Shown here: positions 54,465 to 63,581 of the stretch, in pieces | Numbering within the stretch: the stretch's first letter is position 1 | Layout of the letters: every line of letters begins with the position of its first letter | Origin: Xanthobacteraceae bacterium | Lineage (GTDB): Bacteria > Pseudomonadota > Alphaproteobacteria > Rhizobiales > Xanthobacteraceae | DNA: 64,000 nucleotides | Direction of reading: 5' to 3' | Assembly (NCBI GenBank): GCA_029266425.1 | Contig: JAQSWY010000015.1 | Location: forward strand, 1 to 64,000 | Made by a program: the position numbers and the translations under genes | Notes under the pieces: generated by a model | Database searches by the model: none | What the model saw: only the letters and a program-made list of their open reading frames with translations | What the model was told of the DNA's origin: nothing

Positions 54465-55124
54465 CTAATGGGCACGCGGGCGCCAGACCGCGGTGCGCTT
54501 GATCTCGGTGTCCTCCAGCTCGCGGCTGACCGGGACGCCATATTCCGCAACCTTTTCCAGCCGCTCGCGCGGCAGGTAGGAGCGCCCGGGATCGCCGATC
54601 CACACATCGGCCCCGCGATGGGCGAGGTGCTCCAGCCAGGCGAAGACCCGCGCCGCAGTGTCGCGCTCATAGGCGATGTCGCCGGCGAGCACGACGTCCC
54701 AGCCGAGGTCTTCGCCGACGATATCGTGGGTGAGGGAACGGAAGGATACGCCGTTCGCCTCGGCGTTCAGCTGCATGGCGGCATGGGCGAAGGTGTCGAT
54801 ATCGGCAGCCTCGACCCGCGCCGCCCCGGCCTTGGCGGCGGCGATGGCGACGAGCCCCGAGCCGGAGGCGAAATCCAGCACGCGGAGTCCCGCGACGATC
54901 CCGGGATGATCGAGCAGATGCCTGGCGAGGGCCTGTCCGCCCGCCCAGGCGAAGGCCCAGAAGGGCGGCGGCAGGCCGATCTCGCCCAGTTCCTCCTCGG
55001 TGCGCTGCCAGATGGGGAGCGCCTCGTCGGCGAGGTGGAGCGCGATTTCCGGCACCAGCGGCACCGGGCGCAACAGGGTCTCGAGGCGGACGAAGGAGGT
55101 CGGATCGGCGGTGAGTGTGGGCAT
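54465..55124 (-). CDS. Class I SAM-dependent protein methyltransferase, EtfB lysine methyltransferase-like
   Basis: A 219-residue methyltransferase. The SAM motif I is LRVLDFASGSGLVAIAAAKAG at about 80-100, the acidic loop is VEAADID, and the motif IV region reads DVVLAGDIAYERDTAARV, like the AGDxxYE of ETFB lysine methyltransferases (METTL20 group), which occur in alphaproteobacteria. FVRLETLLRPVPLVPEIALHLADEALPIWQ at the N-terminus also fits. The likely client is the electron transfer flavoprotein beta subunit. ATG 55124 has GTGAGTGTGGGC upstream, a weak site. The small membrane-protein gene is 57 bp upstream. Confidence 0.72.
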   Translation of the reverse strand: MPTLTADPTSFVRLETLLRPVPLVPEIALHLADEALPIWQRTEEELGEIGLPPPFWAFAWAGGQALARHLLDHPGIVAGLRVLDFASGSGLVAIAAAKAGAARVEAADIDTFAHAAMQLNAEANGVSFRSLTHDIVGEDLGWDVVLAGDIAYERDTAARVFAWLEHLAHRGADVWIGDPGRSYLPRERLEKVAEYGVPVSRELEDTEIKRTAVWRPRAH

Positions 55125-55181
55125 GGCAGCGATCAAGACCCGCGCCGGTCCATCGCCGTCAAGCCTCACACGTCCTTTTCC

Positions 55182-55679
55182 TCAAAGTGCGATGGCCGTG
55201 GTGACGAAGACGAGGCCGACCATCCCCGCAATGGCACGCAGCACGTGCGAGAGCTCCCATCGGTCGCGCAGACCCGCCCAGCCAAGGTGACGGAGAGCGT
55301 CGGCCTCGGCGTCCTCGGTGCCGAAGAAGCGCTTCGCCGAGTCGGTGATCTGGGTTTCCCGCAGCCAGTGCCGGTTCACCGGCTGCGTCATCAGCCAGAA
55401 GATCAGCTGCATGAAGGTGAGGGCGGCGAGGCCGAACAGCATCAGCCAGAACGGTGTCGAGCCGAGCGGCTTCGTCAGCAGGAGCAGGAAGGTTGCGAGC
55501 ATGGCGGCCGGCTCGGCGGCGCCGCCGAGGGTGAAGCCCGGATAATAGATGGTCTGCACGGTGCGGTATCCCAGCTCGTCCAGGCGCAATTTGCCGGGCA
55601 GCTCCAGCGCATGGGCGAACGCCAGCGCCATGGCGCAGGCGACGATCACGACGGTCAGGACCTCGAAAGCCAGGTACAT
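55182..55679 (-). CDS. Four-helix integral membrane protein, function unknown
   Basis: A 165-residue protein with four hydrophobic helices (about 2-22, 55-75, 78-100, 143-165). Conserved-looking features are AHALELPGKLRLDELGYRTVQTIYYPGFTLGG between helices one and two and MTQPVNRHWLRE after helix three, a pattern reminiscent of the DUF1772 group. ATG 55679 removes a charged leader. The ETFB-methyltransferase-like gene follows on the same strand. I cannot assign a role. Confidence 0.7.
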   Translation of the reverse strand: MYLAFEVLTVVIVACAMALAFAHALELPGKLRLDELGYRTVQTIYYPGFTLGGAAEPAAMLATFLLLLTKPLGSTPFWLMLFGLAALTFMQLIFWLMTQPVNRHWLRETQITDSAKRFFGTEDAEADALRHLGWAGLRDRWELSHVLRAIAGMVGLVFVTTAIAL

Positions 55680-55820
55680 GGCGGCCTCGCATCGCCATTT
55701 CCGCTGCTGAGCCAACGGCGCGCGATCCGCTGCGGTTCCATTTCGCTGGCGCCTTCTCCACGAACCACGTCATCCTGAGGCGGAGCACCTCAGAGCCTGA
55801 CCAAAAATTCCTGGAGCGCC

Positions 55821-55903
55821 CGTCATCCCCGGTCTTGTCCCGAGGATCTCGATTCCAGACAGCGCATCATATGCGGAGATGGCCGGCACGAGGCCGGCCG
55901 ACG
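55821..55903. repeat. Dispersed palindromic repeat, family A (copy 7)
   Basis: CGTCATCCCCGGTCTTGTCC, ATCTCGATTCC, then GAGATGGCCGGCACGAGGCC and a damaged end (GGCCGACGG). A short scrap of family B (CATCCTGAGGCGGAGCACCT) lies just before, at 55769. No gene is seen in the 290-bp gap 55680-55969. Confidence 0.7.
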
Positions 55904-55969
55904 GCTGGAAAATGACCCACTCTTGCCGACGTAGGTGCATTCTGAGCCAGGATCACGTGGCTCCAGCGC

Positions 55970-56389
55970 TCACCCCTTCGCGCCGGCCATCTCCAGCACG
56001 ATGTCCCACTCGGCATCGGTGACCGGCTGCACCGAGAGGCGGGAATATTTCAAGAGCGCCATCTCGGAAAGCCGCGGCTCGTCCTTGATCTGCGTGAGGC
56101 TCACCGGGCGCGGCAGCTTCTTCACAGCCTTCAGGTCGACCATGACGAACACGCCCTTCTCGTCGCCGGGATCGGGGTACGCCTCCTTGATCACCTCGAC
56201 GATGCCGACGATCTCCTTGCCCTCATTGGAATGATAGAAGAAGCCGCGGTCGCCCTTCTTCATGGCGAGCAACTGCTGCTTGGCGAGGTGGTTACGCACG
56301 CCGTCCCAGTGCGTGCCCTTGGCGCCGGCGGCGACCTGCATGTCCCAGGACCATTTGACGGGTTCGGACTTGTAGAGCCAGTGCGCCAT
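55970..56389 (-). CDS. EVE-domain protein
   Basis: A 139-residue protein that is one EVE domain, a PUA-like fold thought to bind modified bases in RNA or DNA. The signatures are WLYKSEPVKWSWD at the start, HWDGVRNHLAKQQLLAMKKGDRGFFYHSNEGKEIVGIVEV in the middle and a C-terminal TDAEWDIVLEMAG. It is the third of the tsaD-gpsA-EVE set on the minus strand, with 1 bp between its start codon and the gpsA stop. Confidence 0.9.
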   Translation of the reverse strand: MAHWLYKSEPVKWSWDMQVAAGAKGTHWDGVRNHLAKQQLLAMKKGDRGFFYHSNEGKEIVGIVEVIKEAYPDPGDEKGVFVMVDLKAVKKLPRPVSLTQIKDEPRLSEMALLKYSRLSVQPVTDAEWDIVLEMAGAKG

Positions 56390-56390
56390 T

Positions 56391-57374
56391 TTACCCCTCC
56401 GCCTTTTGCGGCCGCGCCAGCAGCGCGCCGATGGCCTGATCTATATCCGAGCGCCCGGCAATGATGCTGTCCACCGCCGCAGCGATCGGCATTTCCACAT
56501 GATGTTGGTTTGCCAGCTCGACCAGCACGGATGCGGTCGAGGCGCCTTCGGCCAGTTTAGCCGGCGCCGGCTCGCCGCGTCCGAGCGCGAGGCCGAGCGC
56601 GAAATTGCGTGACTGCGCGGTCGAGGCGGTGAGGATGAGGTCGCCGAGGCCGGAAAGCCCGGTCAACGTCTCCGGCCGCGCGCCAAAGGCACGCCCGAGC
56701 CGGGACAACTCGGCGAAGCCGCGCGCCACCAGGGCGGCGCCGGCGCTGGCGCCGAGATTGCGTCCGGCGACGATACCGGCGGCGATCGCCAGCACGTTCT
56801 TGGCCGCGCCGCCGATCTCGACGCCGCGCACGTCGTCGCTGTGATAGAGCCGGAAGGACGACGAGCCGAGCGCGCTCGCGAGCGCCTCCGCCAGCGCCGC
56901 GTCGCCGGCGGCGAGCGTCACCGCGGTCGGCAGGCCGGCGGCGACATCGGCGGCGAAGCTCGGGCCGGAAAGCACCGCCGGTATCGCTTTCGGGCAGGCG
57001 GCCTCGATCACCTGCGTCATGAACAGATGCGTGCCGCGCTCGATCCCCTTGGCGCAGGTGACGACCGGGGTTCCGGGGTAGAGGTGGGCCGCGAGCAGGG
57101 TGGCGGCGTCGCGGCTCGCCTGCGCCGGCACCACCAGCAGCACGGCCTCGCAGGCGGCGGCCTCCGAGAGATCCGTGGTCGGATGCACGGCGGGGGCGAG
57201 CGTCACGCCGGGCAGATGCGCGTCATTGCGGCCGCTCGCCCGCATCTCCTTGATGAGATCGGCATTGCGCGCCCACAGGAACACGGTCCGTCCGGCCCGT
57301 GCGGCGGCATTGGCAAGTGCAGTGCCCCAGGCGCCGGCACCGATCACGCCGACGGCGCGGATGGAGAGAGGCAT
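56391..57374 (-). CDS. gpsA: Glycerol-3-phosphate dehydrogenase [NAD(P)+]
   Basis: A 327-residue enzyme that reduces dihydroxyacetone phosphate to sn-glycerol 3-phosphate for phospholipids. The cofactor motif is [14 protein letters not shown] at 11-24, with CAKGIERGT and the catalytic Lys in [16 protein letters not shown]. The C-terminal domain has [13 protein letters not shown] and a proper end. It is downstream of tsaD (133-bp gap with a family A variant) and upstream of the EVE gene. Confidence 0.94.
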   Translation of the reverse strand: MPLSIRAVGVIGAGAWGTALANAAARAGRTVFLWARNADLIKEMRASGRNDAHLPGVTLAPAVHPTTDLSEAAACEAVLLVVPAQASRDAATLLAAHLYPGTPVVTCAKGIERGTHLFMTQVIEAACPKAIPAVLSGPSFAADVAAGLPTAVTLAAGDAALAEALASALGSSSFRLYHSDDVRGVEIGGAAKNVLAIAAGIVAGRNLGASAGAALVARGFAELSRLGRAFGARPETLTGLSGLGDLILTASTAQSRNFALGLALGRGEPAPAKLAEGASTASVLVELANQHHVEMPIAAAVDSIIAGRSDIDQAIGALLARPQKAEG

Positions 57375-57395
57375 GGAGAACCTCTTGCCTACATT

Positions 57396-57488
57396 CCCTC
57401 ATCCCCGGGCTCGTCCCGGGGACCCAGCCGCGCCGTTCGAACGGCGAAGGAAGTCTGGGTGGCCGGGTCAAGCCGGGCCATGAGGGAG
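57396..57488. repeat. Family A-like repeat variant (copy 8)
   Basis: CCTCATCCCCGGGCTCGTCC, a central perfect dyad GCCGTTCGAACGGC, then GTGGCCGGGTCAAGCCGGGC and CATGAGGG. The arms use CTCATCC/ATGAGG instead of GTCATCC/ATGACG. Confidence 0.65.
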
Positions 57489-57507
57489 TAATGATCGGTC
57501 GACATCA

Positions 57508-58575
57508 TCAGGCCGGCTGCCCTTCTTCGGCGGGGGCGGTCTCCTCCAGTGGCCAGCGGGCGCGCGGGGCGAATTCGAGACTGTCCTTCCGTCCGAGCGC
57601 GAGCCGCTCGGCGCCGGCCCAGGCGATCATGGCGCCATTGTCGGTGCAGAGCTCCGGCGGCGGCACGGCGAGGCGGGTGCCGCCCTCGGTCGCTACCTTG
57701 TGCAGCACCTTGCGCACCGCCTGGTTGGCGCCGACACCGCCGGCGAGCACCAGAGCCGTCGGTTTCTCGCCACGCTCGCGCATGATGCGCAAGGCCAGCC
57801 GCACCCGGTCGGCCACCATGTCGACGACGGCGCTCTGAAACGAGGCGCAGAGGTCCGCGACATCCTTGTCGGACAGCGGAGCGATCTTCAGCGCCTCGAC
57901 CCGCACCGCGGTCTTGAGGCCGGAAAGCGAGAAATCCGGTTCCGGGCGTCCCGCGAGCGGGCGCGGGAAGCTGAATCGCACGGGATCGCCGTTCTGGGCA
58001 GCGCGTTCCACCGCGGGCCCGCCCGGATAGGGCAGGCCAAGCATCTTGGCGGTCTTGTCGAAGGCCTCGCCGATGGCGTCGTCTATGGTGCCGCCGAGCT
58101 TCTCATAGTCGCCGACGCCGCGCACCGCCACGAGCTGGGTGTGGCCACCGGACACCAGCAGCAAAAGGTAGGGAAAGCCGACACCGTCGGTCAGCCGCGC
58201 GGTCAGCGCGTGCGCTTCGAGGTGGTTGACCGCGACTAGCGCCTTATTGGACGCAAGCGCGATCGCCTTCGCCGTGGTCAGCCCGACAATGACGCCGCCG
58301 ATCAGTCCAGGCCCCGCCGCGGCGGCAATGCCGTCGAGGTCGCGCAAAGTGACGCCGGCCTCGGCGAGCGCGCGCTCGATCACGCGGTCCAATACCTCGA
58401 CATGGGCGCGGGCGGCGATTTCCGGCACCACGCCGCCATAGGCGGCATGGTCGTCGACCTGCGAGAGCACCACATTGGACAGGATCTCGCCGACGCCGCC
58501 GTGGCGCCGGCGCACGACCGCCGCGGCGGTTTCGTCGCAGGTGGTCTCGATACCGAGCAGGAGGAGGTCGCTCAT
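57508..58575 (-). CDS. tsaD: tRNA N6-adenosine threonylcarbamoyltransferase
   Basis: A 355-residue enzyme that adds the threonylcarbamoyl group to A37 of tRNAs that read ANN codons. The ATPase-fold motifs are [15 protein letters not shown] at the start, the metal motif HLEAH near 118, VSGGHTQLV, and the Asp in [10 protein letters not shown] near the end. ATG 58575 is the standard start. It is divergent from hemC with 61 bp between. Confidence 0.95.
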   Translation of the reverse strand: MSDLLLLGIETTCDETAAAVVRRRHGGVGEILSNVVLSQVDDHAAYGGVVPEIAARAHVEVLDRVIERALAEAGVTLRDLDGIAAAAGPGLIGGVIVGLTTAKAIALASNKALVAVNHLEAHALTARLTDGVGFPYLLLLVSGGHTQLVAVRGVGDYEKLGGTIDDAIGEAFDKTAKMLGLPYPGGPAVERAAQNGDPVRFSFPRPLAGRPEPDFSLSGLKTAVRVEALKIAPLSDKDVADLCASFQSAVVDMVADRVRLALRIMRERGEKPTALVLAGGVGANQAVRKVLHKVATEGGTRLAVPPPELCTDNGAMIAWAGAERLALGRKDSLEFAPRARWPLEETAPAEEGQPA

Positions 58576-58636
58576 TGACTTTGTACGCCGGGAGGTGTTT
58601 GGGGCCGTGCATGAACCGCTATCATCGCATGACCTC

Positions 58637-59563
58637 ATGATGCAATCGCTTCCCAAGCTCCGCATCGGCACCCGCGGCAGTCCGCTCGCGCTGTGGCAGG
58701 CCAATGCCGTGCGCGACGCGCTCCTCGCCGCCCACCGATGGGCGCCGGATGCGGTCGCCATCGAGGTGATCCGCACCACCGGCGACACCATCACCGACCG
58801 TGCCCTGAGCGAGGCCGGCGGCAAGGGGTTGTTCACCCTGGAGATCGAGGACGCGCTGCTGGAGGGGCGCATCGACCTCGCCGTGCACTCCGCCAAGGAC
58901 ATGGCCACGGTGCTGCCCGACGGCCTGCACATTGCCGGCTACCTGCCGCGCGCCGACGTGCGCGACGCCTTGATCCTGCGCGAGGGCTCCTCGCTGGCCG
59001 ACCTGCCGGAGGGCGCCAGAGTCGGCACCGCTTCGCTCCGCCGCGAGGCGCAATTGCGCCGGCTGCGGCCGGACCTCACTGTCGGGCTATTGCGCGGCAA
59101 TGTGCACACGCGGCTCGCCCGCGTCGCCGAGGGCCTGTTCGACGGCACGCTGCTGGCGCTCGCCGGGCTGACGCGGCTCGGCCTCGAGGACAAGGCGGCC
59201 TCGATCCTCGACACCGATGCGTTCCTGCCGGCGGTCGGGCAGGGGGCGGTGGCCATTGAGGGCCGGGTCAATGACGACCATTGCGCTGCCGCGCTGGCGC
59301 TGATGACGGATGCGGCGACCGGCGTGGCGGTGACGCTGGAGCGCGCCTTCCTCGCCGAACTCGACGGCTCCTGCCGCACCCCGATCGCCGGCCTGGCGAC
59401 CGTGGAAGGCGGGCGAATCGCCTTTCGGGGCCTGCTGCTGTCGAATGACGGCCGCGAGGCGATCGAGACCACGCGCGAGGGCGATGTGGCGGACGCCGCG
59501 CAGCTTGGTGCCGACGCGGGCCGCGAGGTTCGTGGCCGCGCCCCCGCGCACATGCTGGTGTGA
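58637..59563 (+). CDS. hemC: Hydroxymethylbilane synthase (porphobilinogen deaminase)
   Basis: A 308-residue haem-pathway enzyme that links four porphobilinogens. The start [13 protein letters not shown], the Asp in VHSAKDM, the Arg-rich substrate region [18 protein letters not shown], and Cys246 in [11 protein letters not shown], which holds the dipyrromethane cofactor, are all present. ATG 58637 and ATG 58640 are adjacent. hemD follows 6 bp later. Confidence 0.95.
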   Translation: MMQSLPKLRIGTRGSPLALWQANAVRDALLAAHRWAPDAVAIEVIRTTGDTITDRALSEAGGKGLFTLEIEDALLEGRIDLAVHSAKDMATVLPDGLHIAGYLPRADVRDALILREGSSLADLPEGARVGTASLRREAQLRRLRPDLTVGLLRGNVHTRLARVAEGLFDGTLLALAGLTRLGLEDKAASILDTDAFLPAVGQGAVAIEGRVNDDHCAAALALMTDAATGVAVTLERAFLAELDGSCRTPIAGLATVEGGRIAFRGLLLSNDGREAIETTREGDVADAAQLGADAGREVRGRAPAHMLV

Positions 59564-59569
59564 CGCCCG

Positions 59570-60274
59570 ATGCGCGTGCTCGTCACCCGCCCGCAGCCGG
59601 ACGCCGCAGTGACGGCGCGGCGGCTGGCGTTGGCCGGGCACGAGGCGATCGTCGATCCGATGCTGATCGTCGCGACGCTACCCGGGGCGCGTCTGCCATC
59701 CGGTGACTTCGACGGCGTCGTGCTGACGAGCGTGAACGGCGCAAGGTCGCTCGGCGAGCGGGCGGAACTCGACCAGCTGCGCGGACTGCCGCTCTATGCC
59801 GTCGGCAAGCGCACGGCGGCGGCGGCGCCGCCCGGCTTTGCGCGGGTGGCGGTCGCCGGCGGCGACGGGGCAGCGCTCGCCGCGCTGCTCGGTCGGGAAG
59901 TGCCGGCCGGCGCCCGGCTGCTGCATGTTGCCGGGGAAGAGCGGGCGGTGGACCTCGCCGCCGCGCTTGCGGCCAGAGACATAGCGGTCGAGCTATTCGT
60001 CATCTACCGCGCGATACCGGCGACCGGATTGAGCGCGGCGACGCGTGCCGCGGTCGCAGGCGGGCAGATCGACGCAGCCTTCCATTTCTCGCCGCGCACC
60101 GCGGCCACGCTCGCCGGGCACGTGCTCGGTGCCGGCCTGCAGCCGGAGCTCGCCCGCATCCGTCATCTCTGCTTCTCTCACCTTGTGGCGGCGCCGCTCC
60201 GCGCCGCCGGCGCGCCGGCGCTTGTCGCCGAGGCGCCGACCGAGGACGCGCTGTTCGCTTTGCTGGAGACGTGA
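59570..60274 (+). CDS. hemD: Uroporphyrinogen-III synthase
   Basis: A 234-residue enzyme that closes the hydroxymethylbilane ring with inversion of ring D. Typical parts are the start RVLVTRPQPDAAVTARRLALAGHEAIVDPML, VVLTSVNGARSL, the linker with YAVGKRTAAAA, and FHFSPRTAATLAGHV. The family is weakly conserved but the place between hemC and the mitofilin-like gene supports the call. Confidence 0.9.
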   Translation: MRVLVTRPQPDAAVTARRLALAGHEAIVDPMLIVATLPGARLPSGDFDGVVLTSVNGARSLGERAELDQLRGLPLYAVGKRTAAAAPPGFARVAVAGGDGAALAALLGREVPAGARLLHVAGEERAVDLAAALAARDIAVELFVIYRAIPATGLSAATRAAVAGGQIDAAFHFSPRTAATLAGHVLGAGLQPELARIRHLCFSHLVAAPLRAAGAPALVAEAPTEDALFALLET

Positions 60275-60366
60275 AACCATACCGCCGTCACGATGGTTGC
60301 AGAGGATGGTCGGCCGGTCTATCCCGGATGGCTCCGGATCGGTGTTCTTGATCGGTGAGGTGTTCA

Positions 60367-61938
60367 GTGGCGACAGACGACCCGTCAGGCGGACCGACCT
60401 CGGGCCAGCAGCCCCCACAGGCAGATGCTTCGCCGCGTGAAGCCGGCGCGCGTGGTCGCCGCCGGCCGCCGCCGACAATCGATCTCCCCGCCAAGGACCT
60501 GACGCCCCCTGAAGATAAGGTTACCGAGGACAGGGCTTCCGAGGAGCGAACTCCCGGAGACGAGACTGCCGAGGCGGCCGTCGCCGAAGAGAGAGCAGCC
60601 GAAGAGCGGGCCGCGGAAGAGAAGGCGGCCTATCTGGGTGCCGAGGCTGGGGCGAACGCTGCGCCGAATTCCGATGGTACATCGGCAGCGCCGCCACCGC
60701 CGCCGCCTGCCGCGCCGGCGCCTGGGCGTTCGCTCGGCTTCCTCGCCGGACTTCTCATCGCGCTGCTCTCCGGCCTGATCGGCGGCGCCATTGCGGTGAT
60801 GGTGGCGCTCTCCTTCTTGGGGCCGGCCGAGAGTATCGATGCCCTGACCGACCTCGAGGCGCGTACCGTTGAATTGCGCCAGCGCACCGATGCGCTGGAA
60901 GCGCGTCCGCCGGCCGATCCCTCGGCGGGCGTGGCCGCGCTCGGCCAGCGGCTCGACGCTCTGACCGCGACGCTGGGCGGCGTCGAGGGCAAGGTGAGTG
61001 CGCTGGCATCCGCGCCGCCGGCTGCCGCTGCGCCCTCGACCGATGCGCCTGCTGCCGTGTCGCCCGAGCTCAGCGCCCGGCTCGATGCTGTGGAGGCGCT
61101 GGCGAAGCAGGCGAGCGCGGCACCCGCCGCTGCCTCACCCGAACTCAACGCCCGGCTCGACGCGGTAGAGGCGCTCGCCAAGCAGGCGAGCGCGCAGGCC
61201 AGCGATGCAGCGACGCAGGCCAGCAATGCGGCGACGCAGGCGACCAGCGCCACCGAGCGGCCGACCGTCTCGCCGGATGCGCTCACCGCGCTCGGCGACA
61301 AGCTGACCGGGCTGGAACAGCGGGTCGCGGCGGTTGCCAAGGCCAATGAAGCGTCCGCTAGGGGCGCGGCGCAGCTCGCCGCGCTCGGCACGCTGCGCGA
61401 GGCGGTGCTGCGCGGCGTGCCTTTCGCCGCCGAGCTCGCCGCCGCCCGCAGCCTGCTCGGCCCGCCGGGGGATGTGCTGCAGCCGCTCGACGCCTATGCC
61501 GCCGGCGGAGTCCCGACCGGCCCGGTCCTTCTGCAGCGGCTCACCGCCGCGAAGGCTCAGGAGTCCACGGCGTCCACCGCGCCGGCCCCTGCCGCGGCTT
61601 CGCCGACGGCCGAGGCGCCTGCCGCACCGGCCCCGGCCGATGAGGGCTTCTTCGCCAAGCTGACGCGCAGCGCCGAGGGGCTGGTCAGCGTGCGCCGGGC
61701 CGAAGGGACCGCGGCCGCGACCAGCAGTGAGACGGACGCCGCCTATGGCCGCGTTGCCGCGGCGCTATCGCGCGACGACATGGCAGGCGCCGCCCGTGAG
61801 ATCGAGGCGCTGCCGGCCGAGGCGCGCGAAGCCGCCCAGCCGATCGCCGCCGACATCGCCGCGCGCAGCAAGGCGCTTGCCGATATCGACACCCTCAACC
61901 GGCAGATTCTCGCCGGGCTTGCCGGGAGCGCACCGTGA
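60367..61938 (+). CDS. Mitofilin (Mic60)-like inner-membrane protein, COG4223
   Basis: A 523-residue protein with the layout of alphaproteobacterial Mic60, which shapes intracytoplasmic or inner-membrane folds: an acidic, low-complexity cytoplasmic part (1-117), one membrane helix at about 121-150 (SLGFLAGLLIALLSGLIGGA), a long Ala-rich coiled coil (about 160-330), and a mitofilin-like C-terminus (LAALGTLREAVLRGVPFAAELAAARSLLGPP, ending in AADIAARSKALADIDTLNRQIL). Between hemD and hemY is its usual place. The coiled coil holds a 25-residue tandem repeat (61060-61119 and 61135-61194). GTG 60367 follows GTGAGG; GTG 60355 is an alternative. Confidence 0.8.
   Translation: MATDDPSGGPTSGQQPPQADASPREAGARGRRRPPPTIDLPAKDLTPPEDKVTEDRASEERTPGDETAEAAVAEERAAEERAAEEKAAYLGAEAGANAAPNSDGTSAAPPPPPPAAPAPGRSLGFLAGLLIALLSGLIGGAIAVMVALSFLGPAESIDALTDLEARTVELRQRTDALEARPPADPSAGVAALGQRLDALTATLGGVEGKVSALASAPPAAAAPSTDAPAAVSPELSARLDAVEALAKQASAAPAAASPELNARLDAVEALAKQASAQASDAATQASNAATQATSATERPTVSPDALTALGDKLTGLEQRVAAVAKANEASARGAAQLAALGTLREAVLRGVPFAAELAAARSLLGPPGDVLQPLDAYAAGGVPTGPVLLQRLTAAKAQESTASTAPAPAAASPTAEAPAAPAPADEGFFAKLTRSAEGLVSVRRAEGTAAATSSETDAAYGRVAAALSRDDMAGAAREIEALPAEAREAAQPIAADIAARSKALADIDTLNRQILAGLAGSAP
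61060..61194 (+). repeat. In-frame tandem repeat in the mitofilin-like gene
   Basis: SPELSARLDAVEALAKQASA and SPELNARLDAVEALAKQASA, 25 codons apart, followed by short QASDAATQ/QASNAATQ units. At DNA level the two copies differ at several third positions, so the duplication is not recent. Confidence 0.75.
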
Positions 61939-63581
61939 TACGGCTGGTCGTCTATCTTCTCGTTCTCGCGCTCGTCGCCTTCGGCGTCGCCTGGCTGGCC
62001 GACCGGCCCGGCGAGGTCGCCATCGTCTGGCAGGGCTGGCACATCGAGACCAGCGTCATGGTCGCGGCCAGCGCGCTGCTGGCGGCGATGGCAGTGGCGA
62101 TCCTGATCTGGTCGTTGATCCGGCTCATCTTCCGCTCGCCGGACATCGTCGCCATGGCGTTCCGCAACCGGCGCGCCACCCGCGGCTGGGCGGCGGTGTC
62201 ACGCGGCCTGGTCGCGGTCGGCTCCGGAGATCTGCCCGGTGCGCGCCGCGCCGCTTCCGACGCCGAGCGACTCCTGGGCCACGAACCGCTGTCGCGGCTT
62301 CTTGCGGCGCAGGCGGCGCAGCTTGCCGGCGATACCGAGGGGGCCGAGGCGGCGTTCCGCGCCATGACCGAGACCCCGTCGACGCGGCTGCTTGGCCTGC
62401 GCGGTCTTCACGTCGAGGCGCGGCGGCGCGGCGATGCCGGGGCGGCGCTGCTAACGGCGGAGGAAGCCGCGCGGCAGGAGCCCGGGCTCGCCTGGGCGTC
62501 CGATGCGGTGATCGAGGCGCGGTGCCTTTCCGGCGACTTTTCCGGCGCGCTCGCCGTGCTGGAGCGCGAGGCCTCGCATGGCGGGCTCGACCGCGCCGCG
62601 CACCGGCGCCGGCGCGCCGTGCTGCTGGCGGCGCAGGCCACCGCGCTTGAACTCTCCGATCCGACGGCTGCGCGCGAGCGCGCCATCGAGGCGGTGCGCC
62701 TCGCGCCGACCTTGGTGCCCGCGGCGGAAGTCGCCGGCCGGCTGCTCGGTGCGGCGGGAGATCCGCGCAAGGCGGCGAAGATCATCGAGACCGCCTATGC
62801 GGCAACGCCGCACCCCGATCTCGGCGAGGCTTACCTTCATCTGCGCCCCGGGGATGCCGCCCGCGAGCGGCTGAAGCGGGTGCGCAACCTCACCGCCCGC
62901 GCCCCGGCCCATGCCGAGAGCGCCATGGTGCTGGCCCGCGCCGCGCTCGACGCGCAGGATTTCGCCACCGCGCGCACCGCTTTGGCGCCGCTCACCGATC
63001 AGGCGTCGCAGCGCGTGTGTCTCCTGATGGCGGAGCTGGAAGCGACGGAAAATGGCGATATTGGCAAAGCGCGCGAGTGGACCGCGCGCGCGGTGAGGGC
63101 GCCGCGCGATCCGGCCTGGGTGGCGGACGGCATCGTCGCCGAGCGCTGGTCGCCGATCTCGCCGGTCAGCGGGCGGCTCGATGCCTTTGTGTGGATGACG
63201 CCGCCCGGGGTCACCGCGACGCCGATGCTGGAGCACGAGGCGGAACGAGTGAAGGCGGCGATCGCTGCGGCCATCGAAGCGCGCCCCGCATTGGTGGAGA
63301 CGCCGGCTCCGGTGGTCACGAAAGAGCCCGCCGAGCCGCCGCGCGATATGTCCGCGCTGGCCCAGGTAGCCAATACGCCCGCAGCAAGCGCTCCTCCGCT
63401 CGCGCCCGAGCCACCTTCCCCGCCCGCCGCGGCGCCGGTGCGCCCGGTCGTGATGCCGTCGTCCGCCGCTGCGGCCGCCGTCATCGCCGAGCCGCATCTG
63501 CCGGACGATCCCGGCCCGGGCTCGGCAATCGAGGAAGTGCCAGCCCCGGCGGCATCACGCCGTACGCCGTTCGGGGTGTGA
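61935..63581 (+). CDS. hemY: HemY-family protein (haem biosynthesis-associated TPR protein)
   Basis: A 548-residue membrane protein. The HemY N-terminal domain has two hydrophobic helices (LVVYLLVLALVAFGVAWLA and MVAASALLAAMAVAILIWSLIRLIF) with the motif GEVAIVWQGWHIETS between. A long TPR-like helical part follows (about 90-390; for example ALLTAEEAARQEPGLAWASDAVIEA), and the last 110 residues are Pro/Ala-rich and disordered. GTG 61935 overlaps the stop of the mitofilin-like gene (GTGA). Its molecular task is not settled; this is not protoporphyrinogen oxidase. Confidence 0.88.
   Translation: MIRLVVYLLVLALVAFGVAWLADRPGEVAIVWQGWHIETSVMVAASALLAAMAVAILIWSLIRLIFRSPDIVAMAFRNRRATRGWAAVSRGLVAVGSGDLPGARRAASDAERLLGHEPLSRLLAAQAAQLAGDTEGAEAAFRAMTETPSTRLLGLRGLHVEARRRGDAGAALLTAEEAARQEPGLAWASDAVIEARCLSGDFSGALAVLEREASHGGLDRAAHRRRRAVLLAAQATALELSDPTAARERAIEAVRLAPTLVPAAEVAGRLLGAAGDPRKAAKIIETAYAATPHPDLGEAYLHLRPGDAARERLKRVRNLTARAPAHAESAMVLARAALDAQDFATARTALAPLTDQASQRVCLLMAELEATENGDIGKAREWTARAVRAPRDPAWVADGIVAERWSPISPVSGRLDAFVWMTPPGVTATPMLEHEAERVKAAIAAAIEARPALVETPAPVVTKEPAEPPRDMSALAQVANTPAASAPPLAPEPPSPPAAAPVRPVVMPSSAAAAAVIAEPHLPDDPGPGSAIEEVPAPAASRRTPFGV

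Noticed and set aside
57430-57450. GCCGTTCGAACGGC as part of a tRNA
   Set aside because: It is the central dyad of a family A-like repeat; no cloverleaf fits.
61935-63581. Calling hemY a protoporphyrinogen oxidase
   Set aside because: The protein has two membrane helices and TPR-like repeats with no FAD-binding motif; it is the unrelated HemY-domain family.
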